Positions 9,325-19,653 are shown, numbered from the stretch's first letter. The stretch: 64,000 bases of DNA from Rhodopseudomonas pseudopalustris (GCF_900110435.1 NZ_FODT01000006.1:1-64000), one strand, 5' to 3'. Numbers and translations: made by a program. Notes: a model not told the origin generated them from the letters alone.

Positions 9325-10239
9325 TCAGAACGGGCTGACGGAGAAATAGCGCAGCCAGAGATCGGTGTAGCGGCCTTTTTCCCAAACCCGAAACAGCGCC
9401 CAGTTCAACGACTGGCGCAGCAGGTCGTTGCCTCTGCGGACCGCGATGCCGACGCCCTCGCCGAAATAGCGGCTCTCGGTGAATGGACCGCCCGAAAAGG
9501 CGCAGCAATTCTCGGAATCGGTGCCGTTGATCCAGAACGCCAGCGAGATCGAATCGCCGAAGATGAAATCGACCTCGCCGCGCTTCACGGCGGCCCGGAG
9601 CGCCTCGTCGTTCGGGTAGGAATGCAGCTCGGCGTCGGTGAACATCGCCTTGAGATAGGCCTCATGCGCCGAGCCTGCGATCGCGCCGACCTTCTTGCCC
9701 TCGAGATATTCCGGGCGGATCTCAGGCATCACCGCATCCTTGCGGGCGGCGAAGCGGCCGGGGGCGCGGTAGTACGAATCGGTGAAGTCGACCTTGCCGC
9801 GGGTCTGCGGCGTCACCGCCAGCGAGGCGATGATGGCGTCGCCGCGATTGCTCGCCAGCGCGTCGAGCAGCGTCTCGAACCGTCGCATCTGCACGGTGCA
9901 GGTGACCTTGATCTCCTCGCACAGGGCGCGCGCCAGATCGACGTTGAAGCCGGCCGGATTGCCGTCGGCGCCGGTGAAGTTGAACGGCGGATAGTCGGTC
10001 TCGGTGAGGAACCGGATCACGGTGAGACGAGACAGATCCGGCCGCTCCGGCCGCCGTCGCGGATCCCAGAAGCCCGGCACCGCATGAGCCGTCGCAGCCG
10101 CGGCGGCCTTCGCTTCCGCCTCGGTCTCGGCCGCGCGCGCATCATGCGTCAACGGCAACAGGGCGCAGAAGATCGCCAGCGCCAAAGCGCGCAAGACGGC
10201 CGATCGGCCGTTGAAGAATGACTCAATCCATGGTTGCAT
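9325..10239 (-). CDS. Amino-acid-type ABC transporter solute-binding protein
   Basis: A 304-residue periplasmic binding protein of the SBP family 3 type (polar amino acids and related ligands). A signal peptide (about residues 1-36, with [15 protein letters not shown]) precedes the domain, which has [21 protein letters not shown] and [19 protein letters not shown], both characteristic. No permease or ATPase gene is nearby, so it may work with a distant transporter or serve as a sensor component. It lies 41 bases upstream of lysS in the same direction and may be co-transcribed with it. I start at the ATG at 10239 because the signal peptide begins there; the frame opens upstream to 10317. Confidence 0.85.
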   Translation of the reverse strand: MQPWIESFFNGRSAVLRALALAIFCALLPLTHDARAAETEAEAKAAAAATAHAVPGFWDPRRRPERPDLSRLTVIRFLTETDYPPFNFTGADGNPAGFNVDLARALCEEIKVTCTVQMRRFETLLDALASNRGDAIIASLAVTPQTRGKVDFTDSYYRAPGRFAARKDAVMPEIRPEYLEGKKVGAIAGSAHEAYLKAMFTDAELHSYPNDEALRAAVKRGEVDFIFGDSISLAFWINGTDSENCCAFSGGPFTESRYFGEGVGIAVRRGNDLLRQSLNWALFRVWEKGRYTDLWLRYFSVSPF

Positions 10240-10315
10240 TGTCAGGGGTTCCGCACCGGCGGTCTTATAGACCATCCGGCGCGAGACGCGAGTGCCGTTT
10301 GCGTAGGGGCGTTGC

Positions 10316-12376
10316 ATGGCGGTCGGCGGCCGCGGCGGACACAGCGATGCGTTGGGGCGGCGACGCAGCGAAGATCGGGGATCTTCGTCATGGTCGGCAC
10401 GGCCGGGCTTTCTCGCATTCTGGCGGACGCCGCACGCCTGCGCGGACGGGGCAAGGCATCGCGTCCACGACGCTGCGACCGAGCTGGACTGTTTGCGCGG
10501 GGTGCTTGCGCCGGCACTGTTGCGGGCCGCCGAATGCCGCGCGCGCGAACTGGACGTCGGGGCGGAGCGTGTCCTGATCCAGTGGGGGATGATCGACGAG
10601 GAGGCCTACCTTCGCCGCCTCGCTTTTCATCTCGATCTTCCGCTGGCTGATCTGTCGACCGCCGACCGCGCCGACTGCCCATCTTCGGATCGCCAGGTTG
10701 CGGCAGCGGCGGAAACCGGACTCATTCCATTGCGGCAGGACGGCGAACTGGTCTGGGTGCTGGCGCCGACGATCCGGCACACGGCGCGAACGCTGTGCCG
10801 GGTGCTCGACCGGCTTCCGAACCTGCGCGGGCGGCTGCGGCTGACCTCGGCCGCCGCGCTGCAGCGATTTCTGATGCAGCAGGGCCGCGACGCGATCGCC
10901 GGCGCAGCGACCTGCGATCTGCAGCAGAGATTTGCGGCGATGTCGGCGGCGCCGGGGCACGCCGCGGGTCCCATGTGGCGGCAGCGGCTGCGCCGCTTCG
11001 CAGGCCTGCTCGGATTGGCGATGCCGGCGATGATCGCGCCCGGTCTCGTCGCGAACCTGTTGGCGGTGTGGTTCATGGGGTTCGCGGCGCTGCGGCTGAC
11101 GGCGTGCTTCTGGCCGCGCGCGGCGCAGCGGCCGCGGCGGCGGCGGCCCGACGCGACGCTGCCGATCTATACCGTGGTGGCGGCGCTGCATCGGGAGGAA
11201 CGCTCGGTCGCAGGGCTGGTCGCGGCGATCGAGGCGCTGGACTATCCGCTCGAGAAGCTCGACGTCATCCTCGTCATCGAACCCAACGATCTCGCCACCC
11301 GCGCGGCGATCGCCCGGCTCGGACCGCGGCCCCATCTGCGTGTCCTGATCGCGCCGCCGGTGGCGCCCCAGACCAAACCGAAGGCGCTGAACTGCGCGCT
11401 GGCGTTCGCGCGCGGCAGCTTCATCGCGGTGTACGACGCCGAGGATCAGCCGGAGCCCGGCCAGTTACGCGCCGCGCTCGACACCTTCGACCGCCACGGC
11501 GCGACCACCGCCTGCGCGCAGGCCAGCCTGTGCATCGACAACATCACCCATAGCTGGCTTTCGCGCACCTTCGCCGCCGAATATGCCGGGCAGTTCGACC
11601 GGTTGCTGCCCGGCCTGTCCGAAATGAATCTGCCGCTGCCGCTCGGCGGCACCTCGAACCACTTCCGCACCGACGTGCTGCGCGCGATCGGCGGCTGGGA
11701 CCCCTACAACGTCACCGAGGACGCCGATCTCGGCTTCCGGCTGGCGCGGTTCGGCTACCGCTCGGTCAGCTTCGCGTCGACCACCTATGAGGAAGCACCG
11801 ATTACTTTCGACAATTGGCGGCGGCAGCGCGCGCGCTGGATGAAGGGCTTCATCCAGACCTGGCTGGTGCATATGCGCCATCCGCTGCGGTTGTGGCGCG
11901 ACATCGGCCCGCGCGGCGTGCTCGCGCTGAATCTGATCGTCGGCGGCAATCTGCTGACCGCGCTCGTCCACCCGCTGTTCCTCGGCATCGCCCTCGCCTC
12001 GCTCGCAGGCGCATGGCTCGAGTTGCCGGCCGTGCTGCAGCCGTCGCCGCCATCGCCGCTGCATTGGCTGGCGATCGCGGCCGGCTACGCCTCGACCATC
12101 GTGGTCGGCCTGCGCGGCCTCGCCGGACGCGGGCAATTGCGGCTGGGCTTCGTCCTGCTGCTGACGCCGGCCTATTGGATCTGCCTGTCGATCGCGGCCT
12201 GGTGCGCGGTGGCGCAGTTTGTCTGGCGGCCTTATTACTGGGAGAAGACCGTCCACGGCGTCGCAAAGCGAGCCAAGGCGCCGTTGCCGGGGGTCGCGGC
12301 CGGGCCGGCGATACGCCGAGCTACAAATAGCGTTTCAGATCCGCGGCGGCTTCTTCGGGCTTCCGCTTCATGTTGA
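10316..12376 (+). CDS. Membrane GT2 glycosyltransferase with N-terminal MshEN-like domain
   Basis: A 686-residue inner-membrane family 2 glycosyltransferase of the processive, cellulose-synthase-like kind. Residues ~70-190 resemble the N-terminal domain of type II secretion ATPases (MshEN): LIQWGMIDEEAYLRRLAFHL then LPLADLS. Membrane helices lie near 235-265. The catalytic domain has YTVVAALHREE, the DxD-type DAED, TEDADLGFRLA and the QxxRW block QRARWMKG. Three or four more membrane helices end the protein. It probably builds or exports a polysaccharide from a nucleotide sugar; the product is unknown. The start is uncertain because the first ~55 residues look like non-coding Arg-rich sequence. 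Its 3' end overlaps the convergent SCO gene by 56 bases. Confidence 0.8.
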   Translation: MAVGGRGGHSDALGRRRSEDRGSSSWSARPGFLAFWRTPHACADGARHRVHDAATELDCLRGVLAPALLRAAECRARELDVGAERVLIQWGMIDEEAYLRRLAFHLDLPLADLSTADRADCPSSDRQVAAAAETGLIPLRQDGELVWVLAPTIRHTARTLCRVLDRLPNLRGRLRLTSAAALQRFLMQQGRDAIAGAATCDLQQRFAAMSAAPGHAAGPMWRQRLRRFAGLLGLAMPAMIAPGLVANLLAVWFMGFAALRLTACFWPRAAQRPRRRRPDATLPIYTVVAALHREERSVAGLVAAIEALDYPLEKLDVILVIEPNDLATRAAIARLGPRPHLRVLIAPPVAPQTKPKALNCALAFARGSFIAVYDAEDQPEPGQLRAALDTFDRHGATTACAQASLCIDNITHSWLSRTFAAEYAGQFDRLLPGLSEMNLPLPLGGTSNHFRTDVLRAIGGWDPYNVTEDADLGFRLARFGYRSVSFASTTYEEAPITFDNWRRQRARWMKGFIQTWLVHMRHPLRLWRDIGPRGVLALNLIVGGNLLTALVHPLFLGIALASLAGAWLELPAVLQPSPPSPLHWLAIAAGYASTIVVGLRGLAGRGQLRLGFVLLLTPAYWICLSIAAWCAVAQFVWRPYYWEKTVHGVAKRAKAPLPGVAAGPAIRRATNSVSDPRRLLRASASC

Positions 12377-12920
12377 ACGGCGAGACGAATCTGCCGGACT
12401 TGTCCATCAGATAGACCAGCGCGGTGTGGTCCATGGTGTAGTCGGCGTCCTTGGTCGGCACCTTCTTGGCATAGACCCGGTACGCCTTCTCGATCTGGTC
12501 GGTGGCTTCGCGCGTGCCGGACAGTCCCTTCAGATGCGGGTCGAAGCTCGACAGATAGTCCTTCATCGCCGCCGGGGTGTCGCGCTCGGGATCGACCGAA
12601 ACGAAATAGGCGTTGATGCGGTCGGCGTCCTTGCCCAACGCCTGCAGCACCTGCGAGATTTCGAACAGCGCGGTCGGGCAGATGTCCGGGCAATGGGTGA
12701 AGCCGAAGAAGATCAGCGTCGGCTTGCCTTTCAGGCTCTGCTCGGTGACGACCTGCCCGTTCTGGTCGGTGAGCTGGAACGGCCCGCCGATCGTCGCCGG
12801 CGCCGCGACCTTCTCGAGGCCGCCGAGCAGCCACAGCAGCACCACGAGGCCGACGATCAAGCTGCCGGCGAACGCCGCGATGATCACGATCGGGCGGGTG
12901 GGTCGGGCTTCGGCGGCCAT
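12321..12920 (-). CDS. SCO1/SenC/PrrC family copper protein
   Basis: A 199-residue membrane-anchored thioredoxin-fold protein. One membrane helix (about residues 11-32) is followed by a periplasmic domain with the copper-binding CPDIC pair of cysteines (in FGFTHCPDICPTALFE) and the distant His of DHTALVYL. SCO proteins deliver copper to, or reduce thiols in, the CuA site of cytochrome c oxidase; some relatives (PrrC) take part in redox signalling. An AAGGA site seven bases before the ATG at 12920 sets the start. No oxidase genes are in this window. Confidence 0.92.
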   Translation of the reverse strand: MAAEARPTRPIVIIAAFAGSLIVGLVVLLWLLGGLEKVAAPATIGGPFQLTDQNGQVVTEQSLKGKPTLIFFGFTHCPDICPTALFEISQVLQALGKDADRINAYFVSVDPERDTPAAMKDYLSSFDPHLKGLSGTREATDQIEKAYRVYAKKVPTKDADYTMDHTALVYLMDKSGRFVSPFNMKRKPEEAAADLKRYL

Positions 12921-13081
12921 TGCAACGTCCTTCCGTCGAACACCGGTCGACGAAGCGAAACGTCCGCGCCCGGCAGGCTCGCGGCAGTCGGCCGCGGTTG
13001 CCGCACCCATAGAGTGCGTTGCGGCGGCGGGCAAGCGCCGCGCCGCCCTGCCGGATCACGTCATCCGGAGCGTCGCTTCCG

Positions 13082-13540
13082 CTATTTTTCGGCCGACGCT
13101 TGCGCGTCCATATAGCACGGGCGGTACATCGACATCAGCTGCTTGCCGCGCAGGAAGATCATCTGCCGCGTCAAGCCGCCGCGCCGGGCGATCCAGCGGC
13201 GGATCTCCGCCGGATACATCGTGTACAGCATGTGGGTTGCTTCCGGGTTGGTGATCGCCCGGCCGTTGGTGCCCATGTCCCAGGCGGCGTGGAAGCCGAG
13301 ATTGGCTCGCGAGGTGACGCAGATCTTGTGGTGTGGCACTGCACCAAGCACGATGGTGCAGGCCGAGGCGCACAGCCCGTCGATCACCACGGTCTCGCCC
13401 GAGCTGCGCAAGCCCTGATACTTGTCGACGTAGGTTCCGATCCGGCCGCCGCGATCATCGGCGATCCGGACGACGGCGTGCCCCGACGCCACGCCGGCAA
13501 GAAGAAGCACAGCCGCAAGCAACCCCGTCAGCAATCTCAT
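13082..13540 (-). CDS. Secreted protein, ClpP/crotonase-like fold
   Basis: A 152-residue protein with a signal peptide (about residues 1-22, LLTGLLAAVLLLAGVA) and a compact domain containing ETVVIDGLCASACTIVLGA. This CASAC segment resembles the nucleophile region of periplasmic ClpP/SDH-like proteins common in alphaproteobacteria. Whether it is an active serine hydrolase is not clear. The start at 13540 keeps the signal peptide at the N-terminus. It stands alone; no partner gene suggests a pathway. Confidence 0.75.
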   Translation of the reverse strand: MRLLTGLLAAVLLLAGVASGHAVVRIADDRGGRIGTYVDKYQGLRSSGETVVIDGLCASACTIVLGAVPHHKICVTSRANLGFHAAWDMGTNGRAITNPEATHMLYTMYPAEIRRWIARRGGLTRQMIFLRGKQLMSMYRPCYMDAQASAEK

Positions 13541-14173
13541 GGCCCGCCCCAGTTCGCCCACTCCCAAATCCGACCCATTCCAACCCCGCCTGCTCCCGAT
13601 CTCGAGCGACGCAGCTGATCCTGGTTCAGGACATCGTCAGCGTGATTTCGGATCGGGTGTTTGTCCAGATCGCAACCCTCGCTCGAATTAGATTCAAATC
13701 GAGTGTTGCAGGCGGGATGCACTCGACGCCCATCGCGGTCCCAAACTGAAACAATCCGGCGCCGAGAGGCCGCCGACCGCGTTTCGTCGCGCCGCGGTTC
13801 AATCGGTTCCTCCACAAGGAACGCCTGGGCCGACACAGGGGGACGGCGCGACGCCGATGGCGCCGACCACATCGAACCGACCGATCAGGCGATCGCCCTC
13901 GCTCCGGACTGCCGCTCGCCCGCAGTCGGGACAATTACGAGGTCTGCAACCTGCCGCGCAGCTTTAAGGCAAGTTTAGAGAAGATAGCTCATTGGCCATT
14001 TGTAAACTCATCATCGCCTCGACAACGAAACCAAATAACTAGCGCAGGAACCCGGAAGACAGCCGGTTTCGTCGGCTTCGGATCGTTCGCGCTGCGGAGA
14101 AGAACGGACGCGAGCGCGTCACCTCGCGCGACCGTCGCAACGAAATGACGACGTTCAAATTCAGGGAGTCCCG
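13541..14173. other. Gene-free region; left part of the duplicated chemoreceptor unit
   Basis: I see no convincing gene here. From about 13786 the sequence matches the region ahead of the second chemoreceptor (16370-17013) in patches, such as CAATCGGTTCCTCCA and the block around 13926-14010 (TTTAAGGCAAGTTTAG). These shared blocks mark the left end of the tandem duplication and may hold the promoter of the first receptor gene. Confidence 0.7.
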
Positions 14174-16144
14174 ATGCCGTTCCGCCTTCGCCTCAGCCAC
14201 AAGATCAATTCCATCGCCGCAGTCGGCATCGCCGGCGTTCTCGCCCTCGGCGCATTGTTCGTGCTGGGTAACGCCTCGCAGGACGCGGCGCGGAGCATCG
14301 ACGAGCAGGCGCGAGACCTCGGCCGCAGCAACGACAGGCTGTTCGTCACCTTTCTCGAGCAACGCCGCACCGAAAAGGACTTCCTGCTGCGCAAGGACGA
14401 CAAATACATCAAGCAGCATCAACAGCTCAGCACCACTGCGATTCGCTACCTCGACGAACTCGCGCGGCAGAGCCGAGCCTTGGGCCGCACCGACCTTACC
14501 GACAGCCTGAAAGCCATCCAGTCCGGCTACAGCGACTACACGCGGCATTTCGCGGCACTGACGGCGGCGCGGATCCGGCTCGGGCTGAAGGAAGATCTGG
14601 GCGTCGAGGGCAGCCTACGCAATTCGGTGCGGGCGATCGAAACGGCGCTGAAGAACTTCGACGCGCCGAAGCTGACGATCACCATGCTGATGATGCGGCG
14701 GCACGAGAAGGATTTCATGCTGCGAGGCAATCCGACCTACGGCGACGACATGAAGAAGCGCGCCGCGGAGTTTTCGCAGCAACTGGCGGCAGCCGACCTG
14801 CCCGAGTCCGCAAAGGCCGAACTCGGCCGGAAGCTCGCGGACTATCAGCGCGACTTCATCGCCTGGATGGAGACCGCGCTTTCGTTCGAACAGGAACAGA
14901 AGGCGGCCTCGGCCGCCTTCGCCGCGATCGAACCGGTGATCGGCGAGGTCGCGAAATCTGTCGAACGACTGGTTCAGGAGGCGCAGGACGCCAACACCGT
15001 GGCGCGCGAGACCACCACGAAGACTCTCGAGATCGCGATCGCACTGATCATTCTCAGCGTCGGCCTGCTCGGCCTCCTGATCGGCCGTTCGGTGTCCCGT
15101 CCGCTGAAGGGCCTGACCTCCGGGCTGAAGGAACTCGGGGCCGGCAATTTCAATGTCGTGCTGCCCGGGCTCGATCGTCACGACGAGATCGGCGACATGG
15201 CGCGAGCCGTGGAATCGTTCAAGGTAGTGGCGGAGGAAAAAGCCCGCGCCGAAGCCGAGGCCAAGGCGCAGCAGGACCGCATCGCCTCAGAGCAGCGCAG
15301 GCGCGACATGCACAGGCTCGCCGATCATTTCGAGGAAGCCGTCGGCGAGATCGTCGAGACCGTCTCGTCGGCCTCGACCGAGCTGGAAGCATCGGCGACG
15401 ACGCTGACGTCCACAGCGCAGCGAGCGCAGCAGTTCACCGCGCGCGTCGCGGAGGCGTCGGAGGAGGCCTCGACCAACGTCGAGTCGGTGGCGTCCGCGA
15501 GCGAGGAGATGGCGTCGTCGGTCAACGAGATCAGCCGCCAGGTGCAGGAATCCGCGCGGATCGCCAGCGAAGCGGTGACGCAGGCGCAGGAGACCAATGA
15601 TCGCGTCAGCAATCTGTCGGAGGCCGCGGCGCGGATCGGTGACGTCGTCGATCTGATCAACACCATCGCCTCGCAGACCAACCTGCTGGCGCTGAATGCG
15701 ACCATCGAGGCGGCGCGCGCCGGCGACGCCGGGCGCGGCTTCGCCGTGGTGGCGAGCGAGGTCAAGGCACTGGCCGAGCAGACCGCGAAGGCGACCGAAC
15801 AGATCAGCCAGCAGGTCGGCGGCATCCAGTCCGCGACCGGCCAGTCGGTGGCGTCGATCCGCGAGATCAGCGGCACGATCGCGCGGATGTCGGAGATCGC
15901 CGCGACGATCGCCTCTGCGGTCGAGGAGCAAGGCGCCGCGACCCAGGAAATCTCGCGCAACGTTCACCAGGCCGCCGCAGGCACGCAGCAGGTCTCGGCC
16001 AACATCGTCGAAGTGCAGCGCGGCGCGAGCGAGACCGGTTCGGCGTCTGCGCAGGTGCTGACGGCGGCGCAGTTGCTGGCGCACGACAGCACCCGCCTGA
16101 AGGACGAAGTCAGCCAGTTCCTGCGCACGGTTCGCGCGGGTTGA
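14174..16144 (+). CDS. Methyl-accepting chemotaxis protein, HBM sensor (copy 1)
   Basis: A 656-residue chemoreceptor. Membrane helix 1 (about residues 13-33), a periplasmic helical bimodular (HBM) sensor (45-270) with the paired motifs [10 protein letters not shown] and [10 protein letters not shown], membrane helix 2 (about 288-310), a HAMP linker, and a cytoplasmic signalling domain (about 400-650) with the conserved tip containing [18 protein letters not shown] receptors such as McpS bind organic acids; the ligand here is unknown. It lacks the C-terminal pentapeptide that tethers CheR/CheB. GGGAG lies a few bases before the ATG. The signalling half is nearly identical to copy 2 while the sensor differs. 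Confidence 0.95.
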   Translation: MPFRLRLSHKINSIAAVGIAGVLALGALFVLGNASQDAARSIDEQARDLGRSNDRLFVTFLEQRRTEKDFLLRKDDKYIKQHQQLSTTAIRYLDELARQSRALGRTDLTDSLKAIQSGYSDYTRHFAALTAARIRLGLKEDLGVEGSLRNSVRAIETALKNFDAPKLTITMLMMRRHEKDFMLRGNPTYGDDMKKRAAEFSQQLAAADLPESAKAELGRKLADYQRDFIAWMETALSFEQEQKAASAAFAAIEPVIGEVAKSVERLVQEAQDANTVARETTTKTLEIAIALIILSVGLLGLLIGRSVSRPLKGLTSGLKELGAGNFNVVLPGLDRHDEIGDMARAVESFKVVAEEKARAEAEAKAQQDRIASEQRRRDMHRLADHFEEAVGEIVETVSSASTELEASATTLTSTAQRAQQFTARVAEASEEASTNVESVASASEEMASSVNEISRQVQESARIASEAVTQAQETNDRVSNLSEAAARIGDVVDLINTIASQTNLLALNATIEAARAGDAGRGFAVVASEVKALAEQTAKATEQISQQVGGIQSATGQSVASIREISGTIARMSEIAATIASAVEEQGAATQEISRNVHQAAAGTQQVSANIVEVQRGASETGSASAQVLTAAQLLAHDSTRLKDEVSQFLRTVRAG

Positions 16145-17013
16145 TAGACAGCCGGCGATATCTAGCCGGCTGATCGACAGGGGTTGATACATGGCTGACG
16201 GCGCCGCGCCGACTGCGCGGCGCGCGGCAGGGCGCCGTTAATGATCTCTGTAAAGGTTGATTCGGCTCCGTCGTTAACGGCGGTACATCCAGGACTGAGG
16301 CTGCAAGTAATTTTCATTCGCAGCTGCACAGGATTTTCACATGTCACGCTTCGCCGCCGCCCTGATCGTCGCGCGCGGCCCAATCGGTTCCTCCATAAGG
16401 AACGCCGGGCGGACAGATGGAGACGTGACCGCGGCGACGCCGGCGGCGCGGCGCGTCAACCGACGCGGTCCGAACGCGGCATCGGCCGTTCGCCGACCGT
16501 GGTCGGGGGCGTTCGCATCGCGCGCACCGGCGTAATCGATCCTCGGGCGTCCGCGGTCGGCGATAGCGCGGGGGGCGGCGACCGTGGCGTGAACGACGTC
16601 CCTCGCTCGCAGGCCCTCTCCTCGACGACCGTCAGTTTGCGAGCCGTAACGCCACCTGCGCGAGGGCGAAACTGGTAGTATGACGCCAATGCCGTCGACC
16701 GCATCGAACTATCAGCCTCCTATCAAGACCGACTCGCGACTGTTGCTCATCTGCCGCCCGGACAACTACGAGGTCCTGCACGTATTGCGCGCATTTTAAG
16801 GCAAACTTAGCGAAGATCGCTCACTACCTGTCTATAAACTGATCGCCGCCCAGATTGCCTTGCCAGTGAAGCAATGGGCAGACGCCAGAATTCGGAAAAA
16901 CGAACTGTTTATCGCCTTCGGAACGCTTGAATTCCGGAGAAGAGCGCGGCCGCACGCCAGCGCGGCGAACGACCATTGCGACCGATTGATATGTTCAAAC
17001 TCAGGATGCTCCC
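16145..17013. other. Gene-free region between the tandem receptors, holding the duplication junction
   Basis: From 16145 to about 16370 the sequence matches the region after receptor 2 (18985-19310), including ATGATCTCTGTAAAGGTTG and the first ten codons of the downstream secreted-protein gene. From about 16370 it switches to sequence matching the region before receptor 1 (from about 13786). A block at 16761-16840 matches 13926-14010. A 39-codon frame at 16680-16799 is open but has no intact equivalent in copy 1. No complete gene is apparent. Confidence 0.75.
16341..16370 (+). pseudogene. 5' remnant of the secreted-protein gene at 19282
   Basis: The first nine codons (MSRFAAALI) and the preceding ~180 bases match the intact gene at 19282, then the frame runs into sequence from the left end of the duplicated unit. 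It is a by-product of the tandem duplication and cannot encode the full protein. Confidence 0.85.
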
Positions 17014-18984
17014 ATGCCGTTCCGCCTCCGCCTCAGCCACAAGATCAATTCCATCGCCGCCGTCGGCATCGCCGGCGTTCTCGCCCTGGGCGCGCTATTC
17101 ACGTTCGGCAACGCGTCACAGGACGCAGCGCGGATCGAGGACGAACGTGCAAGGGCGCTCGGTGACAGCAACGCGAAGCTTCAGATCGCGATGCTGGAGC
17201 AGCGCCGCGCTGAAAAGAACTTTATGATCCGGAAGGACGAGAGCTACCTCCGCCAGTACCAGGACAACGCCAAGGCGGCGAAGGCAATTCTCGCCGACAT
17301 GACCCAGCGCGCCGACGCAGCCGGGCAGACGGACCTGAGCGGCAAGATGAAGACCATCCAGGCGGGCTACGAAGACTATGACCGCCATTTCGCGCAACTC
17401 GCCGCCGCCCAGATCAAGCTCGGCCTGAAAGAAGATCTCGGGCTGGAGGGCAACATACGCGCTTTGGCGAAAACAATCGAGACCGCGCTCAGCACACTCG
17501 ACGAACAGAAGCTGATGGTGACGATGTTGATGATACGGCGGCACGAGAAGGACTTCATGCTGCGCGGCAATCCGCAGTACCTCGACGACATGAAGAAGCG
17601 CATCGAGGAATTCTCCGCGCAACTCGCCGCCGCCGATCTTCCCACCGCTTCGAAGACCGACATCGGCCGGAAGCTCGCCGTCTATCAACGCGACTTCAAG
17701 GGATGGATGGAAACCGGGCAGGTCATGGTCCAGGAGGAAAAAAACCTCGTGTCCCGCTTCCGCGCGATCGAGCCGGTGCTCCAAAGCGTCGGAGCGACTA
17801 TCAATCAGTCCGCGGAACAGGCGAAGGCTGCAGCCGCCGCGGCGCGCGAGACGACGACGTCGCGGATGCAGATCGCGATCGCGCTGATCATCCTCAGCGT
17901 CAGCCTGCTCGGCCTGTTGATCGGCCGTTCGGTGGCGCGCCCGCTGAAAGGCTTGACTTCCGGGCTCAGAGAACTCGGCGCCGGCAATTTCGACGTGGTA
18001 CTACCCGGCCTCGACCGTCACGACGAGATCGGCGACATGGCGCAGGCGGTGGAATCCTTCAAAGTGATGGCGCAGGACAGGGCCCGTGCCGAGGCCGAGG
18101 CCAAGGCTCAGCAGGAACACCTCGCCGCCGAACAGCGCAAGCGCGACATGAACAAGCTGGCGGATCAGTTCGAGGAGGCGGTCGGGGAGATCGTCGAGAC
18201 CGTCTCGTCCGCCTCGACTGAACTCGAAGCATCGGCGACGACGCTGACCGACACAGCGCAGCACGCGCAGCAGTTCACCACGCTCGTCGCAGCAGCGTCG
18301 GAGGAAGCCTCGACCAATGTGGAGTCGGTGGCGTCCGCCAGCGAGGAGATGGCATCGTCGGTCACCGAGATCAGCCGCCAGGTGCAGGAGTCCGCGCGGA
18401 TTGCCAGCGAAGCGGTGACGCAGGCGCAGGAGACCAACGATCGCGTCAGCCACCTGTCGGAGGCTGCCTCGCGGATCGGCGACGTCGTTGATTTGATCAA
18501 CACCATCGCCTCCCAGACCAACCTTCTGGCGCTGAATGCGACCATCGAGGCTGCGCGCGCCGGCGACGCCGGGCGCGGCTTCGCTGTGGTGGCGAGCGAG
18601 GTCAAGGCGCTGGCTGAGCAGACCGCGAAGGCGACCGAACAGATCAGCCAGCAGGTCGGCGGCATCCAGTCCGCGACCGGCCAGTCGGTGGCGTCGATCC
18701 GCGAGATCAGCGGCACGATTGCGCGGATGTCGGAGATCGCCGCGACGATCGCCTCCGCGGTCGAGGAGCAGGGCGCCGCGACCAAGGAAATCTCACGCAA
18801 CGTTCACCACGCAGCCGCCGGCACCCATGAGGTTTCGGTCAACATCGTCGAAGTGCAGCGCGGCGCGAGCGAGACCGGTTCGGCGTCTGCGCAGGTGCTG
18901 ACGGCGGCGCATTCGCTGGCCCACGACAGCGCACGCCTGAAGGACGAAGTCAGCCGCTTCCTGCGCACGGTGCGCGCCAGTTGA
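17014..18984 (+). CDS. Methyl-accepting chemotaxis protein, HBM sensor (copy 2)
   Basis: A 656-residue chemoreceptor, the same length and layout as copy 1: membrane helix, HBM sensor with [10 protein letters not shown] and [10 protein letters not shown], second membrane helix, HAMP and signalling domain. The first ~29 residues (starting [17 protein letters not shown]) and almost all of the signalling domain match copy 1; differences concentrate in the sensor (about residues 30-280). The pair thus likely feeds the same kinase complex but senses different ligands. AGGA precedes the ATG by seven bases. No CheR/CheB-tethering pentapeptide is present. Confidence 0.95.
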   Translation: MPFRLRLSHKINSIAAVGIAGVLALGALFTFGNASQDAARIEDERARALGDSNAKLQIAMLEQRRAEKNFMIRKDESYLRQYQDNAKAAKAILADMTQRADAAGQTDLSGKMKTIQAGYEDYDRHFAQLAAAQIKLGLKEDLGLEGNIRALAKTIETALSTLDEQKLMVTMLMIRRHEKDFMLRGNPQYLDDMKKRIEEFSAQLAAADLPTASKTDIGRKLAVYQRDFKGWMETGQVMVQEEKNLVSRFRAIEPVLQSVGATINQSAEQAKAAAAAARETTTSRMQIAIALIILSVSLLGLLIGRSVARPLKGLTSGLRELGAGNFDVVLPGLDRHDEIGDMAQAVESFKVMAQDRARAEAEAKAQQEHLAAEQRKRDMNKLADQFEEAVGEIVETVSSASTELEASATTLTDTAQHAQQFTTLVAAASEEASTNVESVASASEEMASSVTEISRQVQESARIASEAVTQAQETNDRVSHLSEAASRIGDVVDLINTIASQTNLLALNATIEAARAGDAGRGFAVVASEVKALAEQTAKATEQISQQVGGIQSATGQSVASIREISGTIARMSEIAATIASAVEEQGAATKEISRNVHHAAAGTHEVSVNIVEVQRGASETGSASAQVLTAAHSLAHDSARLKDEVSRFLRTVRAS

Positions 18985-19007
18985 TAGACAGCCGGCTGAT
19001 AACTATA

Positions 19008-19106
19008 GCGTTTTCGAGCGAAGTGGATACCGGTTCGCGTCAAGAGAGCGCGTCAGAACATCAAGTTCGAGCTTCGGTTCTGATTGTATCAGAACCGAAG
19101 CTCTGG
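19008..19106 (+). repeat. Dispersed ~100-base repeat, family A, copy 2
   Basis: Same element as 6978-7075, in the opposite orientation. It interrupts the region after receptor 2, whereas the matching region after receptor 1 (16150-16175) is uninterrupted. The flanks GCCGGC and GGCTGATCGACAG are shared by both copies, so the ends of the inserted unit can be read off. The rest of 18985-19281 is the duplicated intergenic sequence plus the upstream region of the next gene. Confidence 0.85.
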
Positions 19107-19281
19107 CGGGCTGATCGACAGTGGTTGATACATGGCTGACGGCGCCGCGCGGACTGCGCGGCGCCGTCAGGGCGCCGTTAATGATCTCTGTAAAGGTTGA
19201 TTCGGCTCCGTCGTTGACGGGCGCGGATGTGAAACTGATGATGCCTGTGAGTTTTAATTCGCAGCCGCACAGGATTTTCAC

Positions 19282-19653
19282 ATGTCACGCTTCGCCGCCG
19301 CCCTGATCGTTTCCGCCGCAGCCGTTGCGCTGCCGACCGCTGCGTCCGCCGGCTGTTATGGCTGCTACACGCCGCCGCCCTGTCAGACCTGCTATCAGCC
19401 GCAATACGTTGCGCCGCAGTATCAGACCGTACAGGAAACCGTGCTGGTGGAACCGGGCCGCGTCATCGCGCGCCGCACGCCGGCGCAGTACCGCACCGTG
19501 ATGGTACCGAAGACGGTCATGGTGGAGCCGGAAGGCGTCGCCTATGAGCGGGTCCCGCCGCAATACGCGGTGCGCGAGCGCGTCGAGATGGTGGCGCCGG
19601 CGCGGGTGTACTACGCGCCGGTGCGCCCGCGCTGCGGCGGCTGCGGCTGGTAA
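19282..19653 (+). CDS. Small secreted Pro/Tyr/Cys-containing protein
   Basis: A 123-residue protein of unknown function. A signal peptide (about residues 1-23, with ALIVSAAAVALPTAASA) precedes a short mature part with Cys pairs at the start (CYGCYTPPPCQTC) and end (RCGGCGW) and repeated Tyr/Gln/Val-Pro stretches between. It looks like a small envelope or surface protein of a type common in Bradyrhizobium relatives. Its first nine codons and upstream region also occur at 16160-16370 because of the receptor duplication. Confidence 0.75.
   Translation: MSRFAAALIVSAAAVALPTAASAGCYGCYTPPPCQTCYQPQYVAPQYQTVQETVLVEPGRVIARRTPAQYRTVMVPKTVMVEPEGVAYERVPPQYAVRERVEMVAPARVYYAPVRPRCGGCGW

Noticed and set aside
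16241-16678. A 145-codon frame between the receptors
   Set aside because: It spans the duplication junction and has no similarity to a known protein; it is a chance frame.
16680-16799. A 39-codon frame ending with CRPDNYEVLHVLRAF, considered as a small gene
   Set aside because: The matching block before receptor 1 keeps the DNA similarity but not the frame or stop, so coding is not supported.
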